DNA of 64,000 nt from Luteolibacter arcticus (GTDB lineage Bacteria > Verrucomicrobiota > Verrucomicrobiia > Verrucomicrobiales > Akkermansiaceae), in contig NZ_JAPDDT010000004.1 in assembly GCF_025950235.1 (NCBI RefSeq), positions 310,001 to 374,000 of the forward strand, read 5' to 3'. The translations under genes were made by a program, and so were the position numbers. Under the pieces are notes generated by a model. The model searched no databases, had not been told where the DNA came from, and saw nothing but the letters and a program-made list of their open reading frames with translations. Positions 59,564 to 64,000 of the stretch are shown here, one piece after another. Each line of letters begins with the position of its first letter. The first letter of the stretch is position 1.

Positions 59564-62368
59564 TCAAGGAAGAGTCACTTCCACGACGCCGAAGATCCGT
59601 GGCGTGGTCGCCGGATTGCAGGGCTCCTCCACGATCACGCGCTCCCAGGCGAGGCTGAGCGGAGCGACCGTGACGGTCCCGGTCATCGGAACAAAAGAAC
59701 CGGGCTCCAAGGTGGTCGAAACCTTCGGCGTGCAGGTCAACCCACTGCCAACCCGGCGCAGATACTCGGCGTGCAGGACGGCCTGCTCCCCGCTGCCGAC
59801 CAAGCGGAACACCGGCAGCCCGGCGGTCCCGGTGCCGGGTGTTAGAGCCCGGACATCGGCATGGTCGCCATCGAGATTGAAGGCGTATTTGAGAAGGTTC
59901 GGCACGCCATCATGGAAAGGAACCGCCGTGGCGGGCGCATCGAGTCCCGTCAGCCCTTCTGCCGCCGCCCACGTGGCGTAGAGTTCGGCGGAAGTCATCG
60001 TGCTGGCCGAGAACGGGATGTTGAAGGGCGACTCGTCGGCATCGTTGCTCGGCACGTTGAGCATCGCTTGATAACTGCCGGTCGAGGGCGCGCTGAACGT
60101 CACTACCAACGTGGCTTCCTGACCGCCGGCGAGCTGTTCCGGCAGGTTGGCGGCATTGATGGAGAAGCGCTCCGCGTCCGCTCCACTCATCACCGGGATT
60201 CCGGGCACCAACGGTTCGGTGCCGTTGTTGCGGATGCGCACCGAACAGATGACGCTGCTGCCGTTTGCAGCTGGCACCAGGGCAATGTTCGGCCCGCCGT
60301 CGGAAAGCTCGACCCCCAGATGCCACATGGCGATCTCCGGGATGCCCATGGCCGGGGTGGAAAACAGGTAGGCCGCGCCCGACCACGGGGCCAAGTTGTT
60401 AGATTGGACGCCTTGGACGCCGAACGCATTGCCCGACTCGCGTGACGCGCCGACGACCATGATGCTACTGGAAAGCGCGAGGGCCTTGCCAAACTCGTCG
60501 CCGGCTCCCGTGTTCGAGGCCTTGAGATACGAATACTGGCCCCACAAGCCATTGACCCGGCAGAATGCGTACACGGCCCCCGAAGACGCGGCGGTGTTGT
60601 CGCCCTGATTGCCATCCGTGCCCGTCGCCGCGCTATCCTCGCCCGGCGCGCCGACGACCAGGGCGGGGCCTTCGAGCGCCAGCGTGCGGCCGAATCCATC
60701 GCTGGCCGCGGTATTGGAAGCTTTGAGGTAAGCCTGTTGCGTCCACGTGCCAGCGCTTCGGGTGAAGGCATAGGCCGCGCCGGCACCGGGCGCGGCGGTG
60801 TCGGCGGCGTTGCCATTGATCCCGGTGGCATTGCTTGCCTCGCCAGGTGCTCCGGCCACGACCGTATCTCCCGAGATGGCGACTGCCTGACCGAACCAGG
60901 AAGACGCGGCGCTGTTAGAGGCCTGCAGGCGGGCTTGCTGGATCCAAGTGACACCGCTGCGGGTGAAGACGTACGCCGCCCCTGCCCCGCTGGCCGCCAG
61001 GGGGGCCCCGACGATCAATGAGTCGCCGGAAAATCCGAGTGCGGATCCAAACTCGGCTCCGGCAGCAGTGTCCGACGCCTTCACGTAAGCCTGCTGGGTC
61101 CAGGTGGTGCCGCTTCTCACGAAGACGTAGGCGGCACCGGAGGAATAGGCGGAGTTGTTAGAGGAATCTCCATTGATTCCGGTCGCCTGGCTTGCCTCAC
61201 GATTCGCACCGATGATCGCGGTATCCCCCGCCAAGGCCACCGCGGAGCCGAAGAGATCTCCGGCTCCCGCATTCGATGCCTTGAGGTAGGCCTGCTGCGT
61301 CCAACTGGTGCCGCTTCGCGTGAAGACATAGGCCGCGCCCGACGCCGGGGAATTGTTGTTCGCGCCTCCGCCGTTGACGTTGGTTGCGTTGCTGTCCTCC
61401 TGATAGGCACCCACCAGAATGGTGTTGCCGGCAACCGCCACGGACCAACCGAAGTTGTCGCCCTCGCCGGTATTGGAGGCCTTGAGGTAGGCCTGCTGGG
61501 TCCACGTTTCGCCGTTGCGGACGAAGACGTAGACCGCTCCGGAGCGAGGCGCGTAGTCGTTGAAGCCATTGCCATTCACGCCGGTGGCGTTGCTCGATTC
61601 CAACGGCGCGCCCACCACAACGGTGTTTCCCGAGACGGCGACGGAGCTGCCGAAGCCATCGTCGCTGCCGGTATTGGAGGCCTTCGCATAGGCATTCTGG
61701 GCAATCGGATCGATGGTCACCGGATAGCGCGCTCCCTCGTCGTCCACCGTAAGGACAAGCTGACGTGCACCCTTCAGCTTGAAGCGGGCGGGCAAGTCGC
61801 GGCCATCGGCATCCCACGCCTTCAGGCCACGGTAGGTGACGGCGTCGAGACCGTCGCCATCCTGAAAGACGACGCCGAGACGGTCCGGGTCGATCTTCGG
61901 CTTGAGGCCCCCGCGGACGTGGAATTGCAGACGCAGCCCGCCTTTCACCGGAGCTCGATGGACGGTCCACCCCTGCTGGAGGCCGTGCTGGCCGTTGACG
62001 AACCACTCGGTGATCCGGTCGTCTCGGCGGTGAGTGATATTGCCGCCCTTGACTTGAATCGCGCCGCGGGACGCTCCCGAAAGTGCCAGCCCCCAGGTCC
62101 ATTTCCCGTGGTCCGGCGCGACCGTGAAGCCGGCGTCATCGAATTTCGCCTGCCACCGCTGGCCGGGATTCGGCGCGAGAAAACTGCCGTCCGCCTTCCG
62201 GACGATCGCATGGCGGGCCGCTTCACGTGCCGCCCGGATTCCCGCCCACTCGGTCGCACGCAACTCGATTGGCTTCCCGCCCGACTGCTCTCCGGGGGGC
62301 CGCGCTTGGGTTTCCAGCGCCAGCAACAGGGGGAAGAAGCAGAGGATAAGCAGTTCGGACGGGGTCAT
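59564..62368 (-). CDS. Exported seven-bladed FG-GAP beta-propeller protein
   Basis: A 934-residue protein from ATG 62368 (a TTG lies two codons before it). A signal peptide ends near ALETQA. Residues ~35-215 form an N-terminal beta domain (WTVHRAPVKGGLRLQFHV). Then seven repeats of ~62 residues follow, each of the form WTQQAYLKASNTGxGDxFGxSVAVxGxTxxVGAPxExS (the FG-GAP unit), which should close as one seven-bladed propeller. An ASH-like domain (CSVRIRNNGTEPLVPGIP) and the C-terminal block (LLKYAFNLDGDHADV) follow. It is secreted and probably binds polysaccharide or matrix. The blades share 60-80% identity, pointing to recent internal duplication. Confidence 0.88.
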   Translation of the reverse strand: MTPSELLILCFFPLLLALETQARPPGEQSGGKPIELRATEWAGIRAAREAARHAIVRKADGSFLAPNPGQRWQAKFDDAGFTVAPDHGKWTWGLALSGASRGAIQVKGGNITHRRDDRITEWFVNGQHGLQQGWTVHRAPVKGGLRLQFHVRGGLKPKIDPDRLGVVFQDGDGLDAVTYRGLKAWDADGRDLPARFKLKGARQLVLTVDDEGARYPVTIDPIAQNAYAKASNTGSDDGFGSSVAVSGNTVVVGAPLESSNATGVNGNGFNDYAPRSGAVYVFVRNGETWTQQAYLKASNTGEGDNFGWSVAVAGNTILVGAYQEDSNATNVNGGGANNNSPASGAAYVFTRSGTSWTQQAYLKASNAGAGDLFGSAVALAGDTAIIGANREASQATGINGDSSNNSAYSSGAAYVFVRSGTTWTQQAYVKASDTAAGAEFGSALGFSGDSLIVGAPLAASGAGAAYVFTRSGVTWIQQARLQASNSAASSWFGQAVAISGDTVVAGAPGEASNATGINGNAADTAAPGAGAAYAFTRSAGTWTQQAYLKASNTAASDGFGRTLALEGPALVVGAPGEDSAATGTDGNQGDNTAASSGAVYAFCRVNGLWGQYSYLKASNTGAGDEFGKALALSSSIMVVGASRESGNAFGVQGVQSNNLAPWSGAAYLFSTPAMGIPEIAMWHLGVELSDGGPNIALVPAANGSSVICSVRIRNNGTEPLVPGIPVMSGADAERFSINAANLPEQLAGGQEATLVVTFSAPSTGSYQAMLNVPSNDADESPFNIPFSASTMTSAELYATWAAAEGLTGLDAPATAVPFHDGVPNLLKYAFNLDGDHADVRALTPGTGTAGLPVFRLVGSGEQAVLHAEYLRRVGSGLTCTPKVSTTLEPGSFVPMTGTVTVAPLSLAWERVIVEEPCNPATTPRIFGVVEVTLP

Positions 62369-62786
62369 ATCCAACGGACTCTCGTCGGGGGAGGGACGAT
62401 AAGCCGGTCACTCAGTCAGGGGGAACCAATCCGCCGTTTCGTTCCCTTCGGGCTTTTCCGACGACGGATTCGGAAAAATTGGGAGCGAGAACGGCAGATC
62501 GTGCTGCGTGGATTAGAACCTCAGTTAGGAGGCCACAAGATTGCCGTCCGACATCGCCGCCACGGTTCCGACACCTGCCTATCCCCTCTAACCGCTGTGA
62601 ATTAATTCCCAACAACTTGTGAACAACCTACAGCGTTGAAGCCTCACCCCGGCAGGTCAGTTTCAGAAGACGGAAAATATCATCCCGAGCGAAACGATTT
62701 GCAGTCGCGCCCCTCAACCACGCGCCGATCAAGCAGGGCCTCCGGAGTCTTGGAAATCCGCAACGAACATCGATTCGCGAAGCTCC
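62369..62786. other. Intergenic region upstream of the FG-GAP gene
   Basis: This 418-bp gap is shared by the leader of the FG-GAP gene and the stop of the next leftward gene. It holds one 8-bp stem, TTTTCCGA (62454-62461) with TCGGAAAA (62470-62477). Nothing else stands out. Composition is near the window average, slightly AT-richer around 62560-62640. Confidence 0.45.
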
Positions 62787-63461
62787 CTAGCGCTCCGGCT
62801 TCATGCGCCTCAAACTTGCCCGAAAGAATACGTCTTTCGGAATGTCGAGTCTGATCCTCTCGCCATCAATCACCGCCGTATAGAGATGCAGGAACTTCGC
62901 GCCCTCGATCAGCTTCAAGTCACTTTCCGGCAGCTTGGTAGTCATGTGCCGCATCGACGGGTCGAACAGTGACTGGTGCAGGCTTCCTGGTCCCACAACC
63001 GGACTACCTCCCTCCTCTATCTCGACCACGATATAAACCCGACTTTCCTCACGCGCGACGGTGACGACGGAGAACTTTGGAATAGTGGCGTCTTGATCCC
63101 TCCACAGAGCCGGCTTGGTATTTTTTTCCCGTGCCGCCTGATCTGAAATCCACCGATCCCAGAATTCCTGATTCCTCATGCCGCGCACCTCTTCGAGGGG
63201 TTCAAAGAAACCCCGGTCCCTAAGCAAATTGCTCTGCAGTCCCTGCCTCCCCGCTGCCAAATCTTCCAGAAACACCACGCGATAGCGTTCCTTTGATACG
63301 GAAGAAAAGTCATTCCACACTTGAGAGGTGCCAAAGGTATTCAGATTGCTGAAGAACTCCTTCATCGCGTCATTCGCCGCTCCTTTGAGATCGGTTGCCG
63401 GAGAAGCAGCCGCCAAATGGGATAGAAGCAGAAGGCATGTGGTAAGGATCAGTCGCTTCAT
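62787..63461 (-). CDS. Orphan secreted protein
   Basis: A 224-residue protein from ATG 63461. A signal peptide is clear (KRLILTTCLLLLSHLAAAS). The mature part is helix-rich at the start (DLKGAANDAMKEFFSNLNTFG) and then a beta domain (FSVVTVAREESRVYIVVEIEEGG, then FLHLYTAVIDGERIRLDI). No family is recognised. Codon use is markedly less GC-biased than in the core genes, like the secreted orphan at 35.8 kb. It could be a recently acquired gene. Confidence 0.7.
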   Translation of the reverse strand: MKRLILTTCLLLLSHLAAASPATDLKGAANDAMKEFFSNLNTFGTSQVWNDFSSVSKERYRVVFLEDLAAGRQGLQSNLLRDRGFFEPLEEVRGMRNQEFWDRWISDQAAREKNTKPALWRDQDATIPKFSVVTVAREESRVYIVVEIEEGGSPVVGPGSLHQSLFDPSMRHMTTKLPESDLKLIEGAKFLHLYTAVIDGERIRLDIPKDVFFRASLRRMKPER

Positions 63462-63569
63462 TCCGTGATCTGGTGGATCGGCCGACTCAAGCAGCCGCCG
63501 ATCGATCAGGCAAGCCACCCTTCTTAGGAGTGGTAGCCCGCATGGGATTGGAGCACCATTCCAAGCGCC

Positions 63570-64000
63570 TCAAAGCCCGCCGGACCGGGCCTTCTCGGCT
63601 TCGCGGTTCTCGCGGATCCGCCGCAGCCGGACCTGCAAGTCGCCGAGCGCGTTCATGAAGTAGATGTAGGCGTCGTAGGGAGAGCCATACGGCGAGAAGT
63701 ACTGGTGCACGCTGCCATCGGTGCCGTCCTTCGTGGACATCCAGTAGAAGTGGTCGGAAGTCTGCAACTTCGCCCACACGTGCGCGAGGTCGGGGTCCTT
63801 CGCCGCGAGCACCTCCTCCTCGAGGCGGTGGATTTTGGCGATCGCCTCCTGCTGCATCACGTTGCCGGTCCACGCGCTGAGGTCGCGCTCGGCATCGGCC
63901 CATGAGGTCGGCCAATGGCAGTCATACTCGCGGGTGGCGCTGAAGAGATCGACGACCTCCCCGGGGGTCACCCAGTGGAGGCCTTCGTCGAGCATGGCCT
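63570..64000 (-). CDS. GH57 family alpha-amylase-like protein, partial (5' end outside window)
   Basis: The C-terminal ~143 residues are present; the frame is open to the right edge. The segment LQTSDHFYWMSTKDGTDG, SVHQYFSPYGSPYDAY and FMNALGDLQVRL is typical of the end of glycoside hydrolase family 57 alpha-amylases. It carries the family's D-H-F-Y-W/Y-M motif and the aromatic stretch before the helical tail. Preceding residues (HWVTPGEVVDLFSATREYD) lead into the barrel's last strand. GH57 enzymes cut alpha-1,4 glucans, often intracellular glycogen. The family is judged by motif alone and needs the missing N-terminal part to confirm. Confidence 0.75.
   Translation of the reverse strand, partial: AMLDEGLHWVTPGEVVDLFSATREYDCHWPTSWADAERDLSAWTGNVMQQEAIAKIHRLEEEVLAAKDPDLAHVWAKLQTSDHFYWMSTKDGTDGSVHQYFSPYGSPYDAYIYFMNALGDLQVRLRRIRENREAEKARSGGL

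Overview
The window looks like chromosomal DNA of a Verrucomicrobiota bacterium, most likely near Verrucomicrobiaceae (Luteolibacter/Haloferula-like). The DNA is GC-rich. The gene content is Gram-negative (lpxA, prepilin peptidase, PilT) and carries several families typical of that phylum: three DUF1080 proteins, a secreted sulfatase, a PEP-CTERM protein, W-x-x-x-DP repeat proteins, a PQQ-type dehydrogenase fused to cytochrome c, DUF5069, DUF2851 and TIGR03790. The assignment is an inference from content, not from a marker-gene comparison.

Layout. 1-1.4 kb: a truncated aldo/keto reductase-like gene and a secreted DUF1080 protein. 1.6-3.3 kb: a lower-GC accessory patch holding an antitoxin-like small gene, a truncated zeta-type P-loop toxin, two orphan genes, and a duplicated tRNA-Asn 3' end plus terminator. 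3.4-6.1 kb: an AAA-type ATPase divergent from rplM-rpsI. 6.3-13.1 kb: one 2,276-residue exported protein with a secretin-type N-domain inserted in it. 13.3-20.7 kb: a repeat protein, a sulfatase, a tyrosine phosphatase, a sugar-isomerase-like TIM barrel and a calcium-repeat surface protein. 21.1-28.3 kb: rimO, two small genes and a large PQQ dehydrogenase/cytochrome c protein. 28.6-31.1 kb: two DUF1080 proteins. 31.2-36.6 kb: a VOC protein, pdxH, cvfB, a pRiA4b-ORF3-like gene, an MFS pump and an orphan secreted protein. 36.6-40.7 kb: a leftward cluster rpsN-fmdB-corC-like-SLC13-VTT. 40.9-50 kb: an acetyltransferase, DUF1460, DUF5069, PilT, PEP-CTERM, class I fumarase, Uma2, a lipoprotein, lpxA and prepilin peptidase. 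50-54.6 kb: an overlapping rightward set TIGR03790-DUF2851-dprA-membrane protein. 54.8-64 kb: topoisomerase III, a structured non-coding stretch, an M50 protease, a TauE-type exporter, an FG-GAP propeller protein, an orphan secreted protein and the end of a GH57 amylase.

How it fits together. Much of the window serves a polysaccharide-degrading, surface-decorated cell: DUF1080 proteins, sulfatase, PQQ dehydrogenase, GH57, and several large exported repeat proteins that share a C-terminal layout. The rest is core housekeeping (ribosomal proteins, rimO, pdxH, fumarase, lpxA, topB, dprA). Paired palindromic intergenic elements of at least four sequence types fill several gaps. The most unusual items are the giant protein with the secretin-type insert, the PilT with two N-domains, the prepilin peptidase with a large soluble insert, and the tRNA-Asn/toxin-remnant patch.
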